DNA of 19,657 nucleotides, taken from contig JAGGTC010000142.1 in the NCBI GenBank assembly GCA_021163945.1, positions 1 through 19,657 of the forward strand, in the 5' to 3' direction. This document shows, piece after piece, positions 8,141-15,611 of the stretch (position 1 is the first letter of the stretch; each line of letters opens with the position of its first letter). Under the pieces are notes generated by a model. That model worked only from the letters and a program-made list of their open reading frames with translations, had not been told where the DNA came from and did no database searches. Made by a program: the position numbers and the translations under genes. Source of the DNA: Deltaproteobacteria bacterium (GTDB lineage Bacteria > Desulfobacterota > Desulfofervidia > Desulfofervidales > DG-60).

Positions 8141-9052
8141 GGCCAATCTGATCAGTTCCTCAATGAGATCTTTGAAGGAGAGCCCTGCTGCCTTGGCGGC
8201 CTTAGGGAAAAGGCTATTTTCTGTCATGCCAGGGATGGTATTGGTCTCTAATGCATATACCTTCTTATCCCTTAAGATCATATCTGTCCGGCTATAGCCC
8301 TTGCAGCCCAAGGCCTTGTGGGCTATAAGTGCGCACCTTTGTACCTCCTTTGTAAGTGCCTCAGAGAGCCTTGCTGGGCAAATCTCCTCAGTGGCACCAG
8401 GTTTATATTTTGCCTTATAGTCAAAAAAATCATACCCTTTTTTTGGTATAATCTCTACAAGGGGTAGGGCATAGGGGCTTTTATTTCCTATAACAGCCCC
8501 AGTAACCTCTTTTCCTGCTATGTATTCCTCGGCAAATACCCTTTCACTATGTTTGAATGCCTCATCTAGTGCCTGTTTAAACTGGGTTTTATCCTTTATT
8601 ATGCTTGTGCCAATGCTTGAGCCAGAATCTGCTGGTTTTATCACCAATGGCAATCCAAGCCTTTCTACTATAGAGTCAAAGGAGGCATTTTTTGTAAGCA
8701 TGACATACCTTGGCACCAAAAGCCCAGCACTTGAGAAGATATGCTTTGACATTAGCTTATCCATGGCCAAGGCACTTGCCAACACACCAGAGCATTGATA
8801 GGGAATGCCCAATAAATCCAAAAGGCCTTGAATGGTCCCATCCTCCCCAAAACGACCATGAAGGATGACAAGTGCCACATCGATTTCCTTTGCATCGTTT
8901 ACCAAGCGGGCCAAATCAGATGCTGGGTCATAGACCTTTACATTGTATTTTTTAGGATCTAATGCATCCTTTACCTGCTGCCCACTCTTTAGAGAGATCT
9001 CACGCTCGCTAGAGACGCCTCCACATAATAAGGCTACATTCAGCCTATTCAC
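8126..9052 (-). CDS. ddl: D-alanine--D-alanine ligase
   Basis: 308 residues, normal for DdlB-type ligases. It has the N-terminal LCGGVSSEREISLKSG motif (~9-24), LHGRFGEDGTIQGLL (~64-78), the ATP-grasp region VIKPADSGSSIGTS (~136-149), and the C-terminal ALETNTIPGMTENSLFPKAA with metal-binding Glu and Asn. It makes the D-Ala-D-Ala dipeptide for peptidoglycan in the cytoplasm. It starts at GTG and overlaps the HD-domain stop by 4 bp (GTGA) with a GGAGAAGGGG purine-rich stretch upstream. It is isolated from the usual mur/fts cluster, which is not in the window. Confidence 0.95.
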   Translation of the reverse strand: MNRLNVALLCGGVSSEREISLKSGQQVKDALDPKKYNVKVYDPASDLARLVNDAKEIDVALVILHGRFGEDGTIQGLLDLLGIPYQCSGVLASALAMDKLMSKHIFSSAGLLVPRYVMLTKNASFDSIVERLGLPLVIKPADSGSSIGTSIIKDKTQFKQALDEAFKHSERVFAEEYIAGKEVTGAVIGNKSPYALPLVEIIPKKGYDFFDYKAKYKPGATEEICPARLSEALTKEVQRCALIAHKALGCKGYSRTDMILRDKKVYALETNTIPGMTENSLFPKAAKAAGLSFKDLIEELIRLALEDF

Positions 9053-9588
9053 TTCCCCTTCTCCAAAATTTTGGCTAAAGATTGTGGAGAAAAAGGAAGA
9101 TTTTTAAAAATAAGTTCTTCTAATAATCTGCTTTGGTGATAGAGCCTGTTTAGCCGAGATTTTTCAACTTTATCTCCATAGCGACTAAAAATATATTCAA
9201 ACCTCCTTTTTAGTGTTACTATCTCTTCACCATTTACCCTTTTGTCTGCATAATTTACAATCTCCTTCTCCCCAATCTTTATAATATTTTCAGGCAAAAA
9301 TACATGATATTTTATGATTTCAGCCACCTCAGGGTACCCCAGCCTCTCTAGCCACTTTGCCCCCTCTATGGCATGGTCTACCTTATTCTTTATCCCATAG
9401 GGCTTTGCAATATCATGGAGCAAGGCCCCTGCCTCTACCAGAGGTATATTTAGTCTATGGCCATTTTCATTTAAATTTTCTGCCAAAAATACTGCCACCT
9501 CAGCCACCTTTTTACAGTGGGCAATAACATGGGGCCAATTGCAATAGACATTGAGCAATCCGAGGGCCTGTTTATAGGATGGAATCAT
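9049..9588 (-). CDS. HDIG-type HD-domain phosphohydrolase
   Basis: 179 residues. The HD signature is complete: an upstream His in IAHCKKV (H24), the H58-D59 pair in GALLHDIAKPYG, and later DHAIEGAKWL and IKYHVFLP, which supply the remaining His residues. The family includes nucleotide phosphohydrolases and cyclic-dinucleotide or (p)ppGpp-related enzymes. The substrate here is unknown. It is the first gene of a two-gene unit with ddl, coupled by a 4-bp overlap, and is divergent from leuA across a 108-bp region. The ATG at 9588 has only a weak GAGAG ribosome binding site. Confidence 0.85.
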   Translation of the reverse strand: MIPSYKQALGLLNVYCNWPHVIAHCKKVAEVAVFLAENLNENGHRLNIPLVEAGALLHDIAKPYGIKNKVDHAIEGAKWLERLGYPEVAEIIKYHVFLPENIIKIGEKEIVNYADKRVNGEEIVTLKRRFEYIFSRYGDKVEKSRLNRLYHQSRLLEELIFKNLPFSPQSLAKILEKGK

Positions 9589-9623
9589 CTCTCAAACCCT
9601 ATTTTTAATTTTAGGGACTATTT

Positions 9624-9629
9624 TGTCAA
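9624..9629 (-). promoter_or_regulatory. Possible -35 box for the HD-ddl unit
   Basis: A perfect TTGACA on the minus strand mirrors the leuA TTGACA on the plus strand 21 bp away. The matching -10 (AAAAAT after 17 bp) is poor, so only the -35-like box is listed. The two boxes would form a compact bidirectional promoter. Confidence 0.3.
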
Positions 9630-9650
9630 TAAAGCATAGCATAAATTGGC

Positions 9651-9679
9651 TTGACAAATAGGCATTGATTGGATAACAA
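9651..9679 (+). promoter_or_regulatory. Predicted leuA promoter
   Basis: TTGACA (9651-9656) is followed after 17 bp by TAACAA (9674-9679), a weak -10. Transcription would begin about 10 nt before the start codon, close to the AAGGGG ribosome binding site (9685-9690). The leader is too short for a T-box, leucine riboswitch or attenuator, and none is visible. Confidence 0.45.
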
Positions 9680-9696
9680 GATGCAAGGGGTAAAAA

Positions 9697-11205
9697 ATGC
9701 CTAGGAGAATTTATATCTTTGACACTACCTTAAGGGATGGGGAGCAGGTGCCCGGGGCAAAGCTCAATACTGAGCAAAAGCTAATTGTGGCTAAACAATT
9801 AGAAAAATTGGGGGTGGATATAATTGAGGCAGGTTTTCCGGCCTCCTCCCCAGGTGATGCAAGGGCCGTAAATTTAGTGGCAAAACAGACAAAAGGCCCT
9901 ATCGTTGCAGGACTTGCCCGCTGTTTAAAGAATGATATTGATATCCTCTGGGAGTCCATTAAAGATGCAAAGAGGCCAAGGATTCATGTATTTTTAGCGG
10001 CCTCAGATATCCATATAGAGAAAAAGTTGCGCCTGGACAGGCAGCGTGCCTTAGAGATGGCCATCACAGCGGTAAAATATGCAAAAAAATATTGCAATGA
10101 TGTTGAATTTTCCCCAGAAGATGCCACTAGGGCAGATTTTGACTACCTTTGCAAGGTAGTAGAGGGGACTATAAAGGCCGGGGCAACGGTGATCAATATC
10201 CCTGATACAGTAGGCTATACTATCCCTGAGGAATTTAGTGAGTTGATTAGAAAATTGATAGGGCGTGTCCCTAATATAGATAAGGCAATATTGAGTGTAC
10301 ACTGCCACAATGACCTAGGGCTTGCTGTAGCAAATTCTATTGCCGCTATAAGGTCTGGGGCAAATCAAGTAGAGTGCACCATAAATGGAATTGGGGAGAG
10401 GGCAGGGAATGCTGCCCTAGAGGAAATAGTTATGATTTTAAAGACCCGCTTAGAGAATTTTGAGACAAATATTTTTACCCCTGAGATATATGCAACTAGC
10501 CGTTTGGTAAGTAGGATGATGAATATACCGGTCCAGCCCAATAAGGCCATTGTGGGGTCAAATGCCTTTGCCCACTCTGCTGGGATCCATCAAGATGGCA
10601 TCCTAAAGGACAGACGCACCTATGAGATTATCCGCCCAGAGGATGTGGGGCTAAAAAAACACCTCTTGGTGTTGACCGCTAGGTCTGGGAGGGCCGCTGT
10701 AAGGCACAGGTTGAGTGAGCTTGGATATGAGCTCTCAGATGATATGTTTGAAAAGGTCTATCAAAGGTTTTTGGCAGTAGCAGACAGGAAAAAGGAGATA
10801 TGCGCTGAAGACCTAAAGTCTATTGTAGAGATAGAACTTACAAAGGTACCAGAGGTCTATTCCCTTCTTAGGATGCAAGTAATGAGTGGAAATGAAACAC
10901 TCCCCTTGGCTGCCTTGACCTTGAAGAAGGGGGATAAATTGATAACAGATGCCTCTGTAGGAAATGGCCCAGTAGATGCTGTGTTTCGCTGTATAAATCG
11001 CATTACAGGGCTAAATGCCACACTTATTGATTTTGATTTAAAGGCCATTACAAAGGGTACCGATGCCCTGGGTGAGGCCATGGTAAAGATAGAGGTAAAT
11101 GGGCAGGTATTTGCTGGCAGGGCAGCAAGCCCAGATGTTATAGAGGCAGCGGCACGTGCCTATTTAAATGCGGCAAATCGCTATTTTGCCATCTCAAAAC
11201 AGTAA
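9697..11205 (+). CDS. leuA: 2-isopropylmalate synthase
   Basis: 502 residues, the length of the bacterial LeuA type with a C-terminal regulatory domain. The DRE-TIM catalytic barrel shows FDTTLRDGEQVPGAKL (~8-23, with catalytic Arg and metal-binding Asp), FSPEDATRADFDYL, INIPDTVGYTIP, the metal site HCHNDLGLAVAN and NGIGERAGNAALEE. The C-terminal ~120 residues form the LeuA dimer or allosteric domain that binds leucine in the family. It condenses acetyl-CoA with 2-oxoisovalerate, the first step of leucine synthesis. Homocitrate or citramalate synthase is less likely given the LeuA-type signatures and full regulatory domain. No other leu genes are in the window. It has its own promoter and converges on the YcaO operon with a 3-bp gap. 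Confidence 0.94.
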   Translation: MPRRIYIFDTTLRDGEQVPGAKLNTEQKLIVAKQLEKLGVDIIEAGFPASSPGDARAVNLVAKQTKGPIVAGLARCLKNDIDILWESIKDAKRPRIHVFLAASDIHIEKKLRLDRQRALEMAITAVKYAKKYCNDVEFSPEDATRADFDYLCKVVEGTIKAGATVINIPDTVGYTIPEEFSELIRKLIGRVPNIDKAILSVHCHNDLGLAVANSIAAIRSGANQVECTINGIGERAGNAALEEIVMILKTRLENFETNIFTPEIYATSRLVSRMMNIPVQPNKAIVGSNAFAHSAGIHQDGILKDRRTYEIIRPEDVGLKKHLLVLTARSGRAAVRHRLSELGYELSDDMFEKVYQRFLAVADRKKEICAEDLKSIVEIELTKVPEVYSLLRMQVMSGNETLPLAALTLKKGDKLITDASVGNGPVDAVFRCINRITGLNATLIDFDLKAITKGTDALGEAMVKIEVNGQVFAGRAASPDVIEAAARAYLNAANRYFAISKQ

Positions 11206-11208
11206 AAC

Positions 11209-12195
11209 TTAAGAGATTTCCATGTTTTTTACAAGGCTATGGTACCTTCCCCCAAGCAGCCCCTCCCCAATGATATAGGCACCACAGGCGGCCTCCTTTG
11301 CAACCTTTGATAGTTTTTTTACCCTTCTTACGGGTGCATATTTTTTAAGCCTATTTTTTAATTCATTTTTTATAAAATCATATTCCACAAGCCTGCCTGA
11401 TAAGATGACCTCCCTTGGATGAGGGTTAGAGACAAGCATTGATGCCACATCCTTTTCTACACTCTCCCCCAAAAGCACTATGGCCTCTTTAAAATCCTTT
11501 AAATCTGGAGGTTCAATCTCCTTTCCAACAAAATCCTTAAGTCCACCCCTAAAGAGGATATCCTGGGTAAGGGGTGGCCTTAGTCTGATGACTATCTCCC
11601 CGTCCATACCACCGCAGGAGAGAAAGCCCAATGCGCCATTTGTCCCCCCTATCCCATCAACTATCTTTCCATCCAAGACCCCTATTGTGGCAGTAAATCC
11701 ATAGCCTATCTCCACATATATAAATGATGTTTTACTAAAGGGGATATTTAACCACTCACTTTGATCCTTTATCCCAAGTGCTACACAACACACCTTATCT
11801 GCTGTCCCCATATCAAATTTGTTCCACTTTCTATAAGATGGGACTGTCTTGAGGTGAATTACACCCGGTGTGAAATAGACAGGCATCCTCTTTCTCTTCA
11901 TCTCATAAAGTACATTTTTTATTGCCTCATTTACTGCTACATTTGTATCTGGTGGAATCATAAGGGAGAGATCATTTTCTGTCATCTCCATTATGCCCTT
12001 TAGGGGGATACCATATCCTGATGGCCCAATAATGATATCTAAAGGCATTAGACCCTCAACCTTTCGGGTAAGAATATATGGATTTTTAAAAATTTCTTCT
12101 GATTTTATAGATTCATCCACTATAATTCTTCTGTTGTCTTCCATGCCAAATAGATCAAAGCTATATGTCCCAGGGTCTATTCCTATAACCCTCAT
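11209..12195 (-). CDS. DUF1464-family ASKHA-fold (predicted butyrate-kinase-like) protein
   Basis: 328 residues with actin-like/ASKHA ATPase features. There is an N-terminal phosphate-1 loop VIGIDPGTYSFDLFG, a GPSGYGIP segment, a mid-protein IGYGFTATIGVLDGKIVDG strand-loop (phosphate-2 type), GGTNGALGFLSCGGMDGE, and C-terminal REVILSGRLVEY with AACGAYIIGEGLLGG (adenosine-site glycines). It resembles DUF1464/COG2441, annotated as predicted butyrate kinases and best known from archaea. Butyrate kinase activity is not established and the context does not suggest it. The ATG at 12195 overlaps the radical SAM stop by 4 bp (ATGA); a TTG at 12207 is the longer alternative. It is the last gene of the YcaO operon, where an ATP-dependent acyl- or substrate-phosphorylating role is possible. 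Confidence 0.72.
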   Translation of the reverse strand: MRVIGIDPGTYSFDLFGMEDNRRIIVDESIKSEEIFKNPYILTRKVEGLMPLDIIIGPSGYGIPLKGIMEMTENDLSLMIPPDTNVAVNEAIKNVLYEMKRKRMPVYFTPGVIHLKTVPSYRKWNKFDMGTADKVCCVALGIKDQSEWLNIPFSKTSFIYVEIGYGFTATIGVLDGKIVDGIGGTNGALGFLSCGGMDGEIVIRLRPPLTQDILFRGGLKDFVGKEIEPPDLKDFKEAIVLLGESVEKDVASMLVSNPHPREVILSGRLVEYDFIKNELKNRLKKYAPVRRVKKLSKVAKEAACGAYIIGEGLLGGRYHSLVKNMEIS

Positions 12196-13190
12196 ATCAA
12201 TGGACAAGAGGGGTCTTCAGAGAGCCAATTGCCTGTTAAGGCAAAGGTCCTTGATCTACACCCCCCACAATCATATAGGTATTTACAATCTTTACACCTT
12301 CCAGTCCTTTGAGAGAAATCCTTTATTTTCCTTATTATTTCAGATTTTTTCATGTCTTCCCAAAGCTTCTCTAGATTTCCCTTTTCTAGATTTCCTACAG
12401 CCATAGGGGAGAATGTGCATGGCTTTATATCACCATTTGTTTCAATAAATATATAGTCACCAAATATACAATGGGAGACCTCAGGTACTATAATGCCATT
12501 TTTGGCATTTGGGGAATAGTCTATTCCTTTTTCTTTAAGAAATGGCTTAAAGAAGGGCTCATCAAAGAATATATCAATTTTGTATACCCTCTGGCATTCT
12601 ATTACAGATGAGATAACCTCTTTATATTCACCCCCGCTTAAGACATATTTGCCATAATCTCTACAGGGCTTTAGCCCCAAAAATATGATCTTATTTATAT
12701 TAAATCCCTTTGCAAATTCAAAAATCTTTTTAATCTGCCAAGCATTGTGTCTTCCTATTGTAATATTGCAGGCATCAAGTATATTATATTCCTCTAATAG
12801 GTATATTGCCTCTTTTAGCCTTTCAAAACTTGCCCCCCTTCTAACTGCCTCATAGCTCTCTTTATCAACCCCATCAACACTTACCATGACCTTTACAGAG
12901 AGCTCTGACAACCTTTTGACCGCCTCTTTATTTAACAACATCCCATTTGTAATAAGATAGGCCTCTATTTCACTTTTATTTATAATCTCTAGGATTTCAA
13001 ATAACTCCCCTCTCAGTAGGGGCTCACCACCCTCAATAATGACCCAGGCTGGGGAGAGATTTGGTATTTGTCTTGCAATGCTTAATGCGGTTTTTCCATC
13101 AATCTCCCTTTTATCCATCCCCCTACAGTGTAGACACCTTAGATTACACCTATTTGTAATTGCCCAATCAATAAAATATGGATTTTCCAT
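12192..13190 (-). CDS. Radical SAM protein with SPASM domain
   Basis: 332 residues. The radical SAM cluster motif is C15-x3-C19-x2-C22 (RCNLRCLHC), and the SAM-binding GGEPLL follows at 54-59. A complete C-terminal SPASM set is present: C241-x11-G-x4-C258, then C299-x2-C302-x5-C308-x2-C311, then C329, enough for two auxiliary [4Fe-4S] clusters. The canonical SPASM spacing ends CX3C, so this one is one residue short. The family (PqqE, anSME, sactionine and related maturases) modifies peptides or proteins, often ribosomally made ones. It starts 1 nt after the YcaO stop with no clear ribosome binding site and ends overlapping the DUF1464 start, so all three should be made together. Partner and target are unknown. 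Confidence 0.9.
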   Translation of the reverse strand: MENPYFIDWAITNRCNLRCLHCRGMDKREIDGKTALSIARQIPNLSPAWVIIEGGEPLLRGELFEILEIINKSEIEAYLITNGMLLNKEAVKRLSELSVKVMVSVDGVDKESYEAVRRGASFERLKEAIYLLEEYNILDACNITIGRHNAWQIKKIFEFAKGFNINKIIFLGLKPCRDYGKYVLSGGEYKEVISSVIECQRVYKIDIFFDEPFFKPFLKEKGIDYSPNAKNGIIVPEVSHCIFGDYIFIETNGDIKPCTFSPMAVGNLEKGNLEKLWEDMKKSEIIRKIKDFSQRTGRCKDCKYLYDCGGCRSRTFALTGNWLSEDPSCPLI

Positions 13191-13191
13191 T

Positions 13192-15234
13192 TTAAAAATC
13201 TATCTGCATATTTTGGCTAATCAATAGGTTTAATGCCTCCTTTGCGCTCCCTCTCTTGTTTTCTTCCTCTAGTATCTTCTTTATCTCCATAAGCACCCTG
13301 TTTATCCGTTGTGTTATCTCTACCTCCTCTGCCTGCCTCATTTTTTCAATTACTTCCTTTACTGTCTTCCTTAAATAACCCTCTATCTTTGGCTTGTGAG
13401 GGGGGCCTAACATACGTGCTAGGCTGTTTGTATACCTTCTGACAATTCGCTTATAGGCATGAGGGATCTCTATCTTTAAAAAATCCTTTGTAAGCCTATC
13501 AACAGATTCATCCCTTGCCCTAATGACCATCAAGTAGTTTCTAAATAACTCCTTATTAAAGTTTGATAGCAGATTTAGCTCAGGCAGTATCTCAAGTCCA
13601 GGTATTATTACCCTTACAACAGGTATATCTAGGTCTTTCCTTGTGAGGTCTGCATAGATTATATGAAATCCATTCATTATAAGTAGCCTCTCTAGTGTGT
13701 GTAAATCGGTAGTCACATTGCCTGAGGAATAGTTTGGTAGCTCCTCGTATCTTATTGTTTTTATGGCCTTAAGAAGCCCCTCAGGGTTTTGTATCAACGG
13801 GCCATAACTTGAGGAGTGTGTCAACTCGCATAGGGCCCTTAGCGCTGCGATCCTTCCATCAAGGTGTGCCCCGCACCCTGTAGAGGTTATGAGGGTCTCT
13901 CCAATCATACTCTTTATAAATGCCTTATAGCAAGGGATCCCCCACTCATTTGTTAAATCCAAAAAGTAGACATAGACATCCCTTTCCCTAAGCCCTTTTA
14001 GGATAAAAGATATCTCAGGCCCATCCGCTATTAGGGAAAAACACCTACTTGGGCAGTAGCAGGAGACCTTATCTAGGTGCCTCTCTATATATTCTAAAAT
14101 GCCATGTAGTTTGGCCTCATCCATTGTATTCCCTGAGGCCAGACCGTTTGAGGAGGATCTGCTCAAAAGGTCAACCTCATCGAGATTTTCTGAGGAGAGC
14201 CAAAAGACAAACTGTGCTGGCACATATATCTTATGGGTTCCACTTTTATCAACCTCATCGGCGCAGACCCAATATAGATATTCATCTTCATATGGGACCT
14301 CTAGATTCATCTTGTTTGGGTCTAATACATTGAGCCCCTTTTTCTTTAAATCACTATATTTTGCCTTGACTAATTCAAATTCCCTCTTATAGCCAATGGA
14401 TTTATTATCGCAGAGACTGGCTGAGGCAGAGTATCTTTCTATAAATTCCATTAAATAAGAGGCCTTTGCCTCAAATTTGTCTTTGCCCTTTCCCCTTGAT
14501 GTCAGCTTACCCTTAATCTTGTATCTGTTCCTCTCAGCCCATACCCTTACATCGACCTTAAAGTCCCTTTTAAAGGCATAGGGGCTAACAGAGTCCCTTA
14601 CCTCTTTCTCATTTCCAATAAACATCTCCTTGACTATAGGTTCTTTAGAGACCCTCCTTATGGTCTCCTCTGGGGGCAAGACCCTTAAGGATGTACCTAC
14701 ATTTAGTGATTTTTTTTCTGATCTTGAACAAATATGCCTTATATGAATTGTCTCTTTGTTACTATTTAATGTCTCTTTGTCAAATGGTATTGGGTATTTA
14801 ATGTCTTCTAAGGAGGGGAGGGGTTCATAATTGTATTTATTTCTAAAAAATACCTCCATCCAGTAAAGGCGGGCATTAAGCTCCTTATCCAAAAGCCACT
14901 TTATATAGACTAAGGGTGATTTCTTGGCTAGTGTAGCCATATCTATATCAGTAAATTTTCTAAGTAGATTGGGGTATCTAAAGTAGCATACTTGGTAGAG
15001 GGAAGATAACAGAAAAAAATTTTTTTTCTCCTTTGCCATATCTATTAATTCTCCAATACTTTGAGGAGATAGTCCCTGCAAGAGATTCAGTAGGTGTGAA
15101 ATCATAAATTTATCATTTGGATGCCCTTTTAAGTACTCTATAATCTCCTCTAAGCCCATATCCTTATCCGGAGAAACAGAAATAAAAAGGGAAGTCCCTA
15201 AGCCAGATGCCTGTTTTATGTTATAGATCATCAT
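13192..15234 (-). CDS. YcaO-domain protein (ATP-dependent amide-backbone-activating enzyme)
   Basis: 680 residues from the ATG at 15234. That ATG has AGGAGG 8 nt upstream (15243-15248) and overlaps the upstream stop by 4 bp (ATGA). Residues ~20-200 look like a helical, HEAT/TPR-like region. The YcaO core spans ~235-550: GKGKDKFEAKASY then MEFIER (E263, E266, R267), SSSNGLASGNTMDEA and LEYIER (N363, E373, E381, E384, R385), AALRALCEL (R466, E470) and PVVRVIIPGLE. These match the ATP/Mg-binding residues of the family. The C-terminus is a predicted coiled coil and lacks the PxPxP tail of azoline-forming YcaO proteins. YcaO enzymes phosphorylate peptide amide oxygens to make azolines, thioamides or amidines. 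No precursor, TfuA or E1/ocin-like partner is adjacent, so the reaction is unknown. Confidence 0.9.
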   Translation of the reverse strand: MMIYNIKQASGLGTSLFISVSPDKDMGLEEIIEYLKGHPNDKFMISHLLNLLQGLSPQSIGELIDMAKEKKNFFLLSSLYQVCYFRYPNLLRKFTDIDMATLAKKSPLVYIKWLLDKELNARLYWMEVFFRNKYNYEPLPSLEDIKYPIPFDKETLNSNKETIHIRHICSRSEKKSLNVGTSLRVLPPEETIRRVSKEPIVKEMFIGNEKEVRDSVSPYAFKRDFKVDVRVWAERNRYKIKGKLTSRGKGKDKFEAKASYLMEFIERYSASASLCDNKSIGYKREFELVKAKYSDLKKKGLNVLDPNKMNLEVPYEDEYLYWVCADEVDKSGTHKIYVPAQFVFWLSSENLDEVDLLSRSSSNGLASGNTMDEAKLHGILEYIERHLDKVSCYCPSRCFSLIADGPEISFILKGLRERDVYVYFLDLTNEWGIPCYKAFIKSMIGETLITSTGCGAHLDGRIAALRALCELTHSSSYGPLIQNPEGLLKAIKTIRYEELPNYSSGNVTTDLHTLERLLIMNGFHIIYADLTRKDLDIPVVRVIIPGLEILPELNLLSNFNKELFRNYLMVIRARDESVDRLTKDFLKIEIPHAYKRIVRRYTNSLARMLGPPHKPKIEGYLRKTVKEVIEKMRQAEEVEITQRINRVLMEIKKILEEENKRGSAKEALNLLISQNMQIDF

Positions 15235-15611
15235 CCTGCTAGCCTCCTTGCCTCCTTGATATACTCTATTGTCTCCTTGATCTTTTCCTCCACCTGTTCC
15301 CTTGAATCTATATAGGTACAACAGCCAGACAAATAGTATTGTTGAGTAAAAAATCTATCTTTAATTCTCTTTTCTACCTCCCTATCCTTTCTGGAAAGTT
15401 GCCTAAAGGCCACTATCAATTGCTTAAGCCCATCTATTTCTATTCCGGTCTTTGCAAGTATAAGGGCAGAGGTGGCCTTGACAGTCGATGTCCATGCCCT
15501 TTTGGTTGCATCCCTAATCTTTCCCTCTTTGAGCATCCCTATTGCCTCATTGTAAAGGGATTCAGCCTCATTGAATATGGCCTCTATCTTTTGTCCTTTG
15601 TTCATATCCAT
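15231..15611 (-). CDS. Small all-helical HEPN/PaREP1-like protein
   Basis: 126 residues from the ATG at 15611, chosen because GGAGGTG (15615-15621) lies 5 nt upstream. ATGs at 15623 and 15605 are alternatives. The protein is almost entirely helical and charged. Helix 1, with a pattern like SLYNEAIGMLKEGKIRDATK followed by a Trp and KATSALIL, resembles PaREP1/HEPN substrate-binding proteins. No Rx4-6H RNase motif is present, so nuclease activity is not expected. Near the C-terminus is a YYLSGCCTYIDS segment with a vicinal Cys pair. It lies between the glycosyltransferase (44-bp overlap) and YcaO (4-bp overlap), which suggests a dedicated partner of one of them, such as a substrate- or nucleotide-binding adaptor. 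Family assignment is by pattern only. Confidence 0.65.
   Translation of the reverse strand: MDMNKGQKIEAIFNEAESLYNEAIGMLKEGKIRDATKRAWTSTVKATSALILAKTGIEIDGLKQLIVAFRQLSRKDREVEKRIKDRFFTQQYYLSGCCTYIDSREQVEEKIKETIEYIKEARRLAG
15243..15248 (-). promoter_or_regulatory. Ribosome binding site of the YcaO gene
   Basis: AGGAGG on the minus strand, 8 nt before the ATG at 15234 and inside the end of the HEPN-like gene. It decides the YcaO start: the longer frame (from 15321) would begin upstream of this site and add 29 residues of no family character. Confidence 0.7.

Noticed and set aside
9680..9696. Leucine attenuator, T-box or leader peptide before leuA
   Set aside because: The leader is under 25 nt with no Leu codon run and no hairpin pair.
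11761..12406. Plus-strand ORFs opposite DUF1464 and the radical SAM gene
   Set aside because: They mirror strongly supported minus-strand genes, lack motifs and ribosome binding sites, and have Cys/Tyr/His-rich shadow composition.
14049..14392. Two overlapping plus-strand ORFs opposite YcaO, considered as possible precursor peptides
   Set aside because: They are antisense to the conserved YcaO core, overlap each other in different frames, and have neither a leader-core pattern nor a ribosome binding site.
15235..15321. Upstream extension of the YcaO frame (29 residues)
   Set aside because: It overlaps the HEPN-like gene, has no family character and begins upstream of the strong AGGAGG that serves the ATG at 15234.
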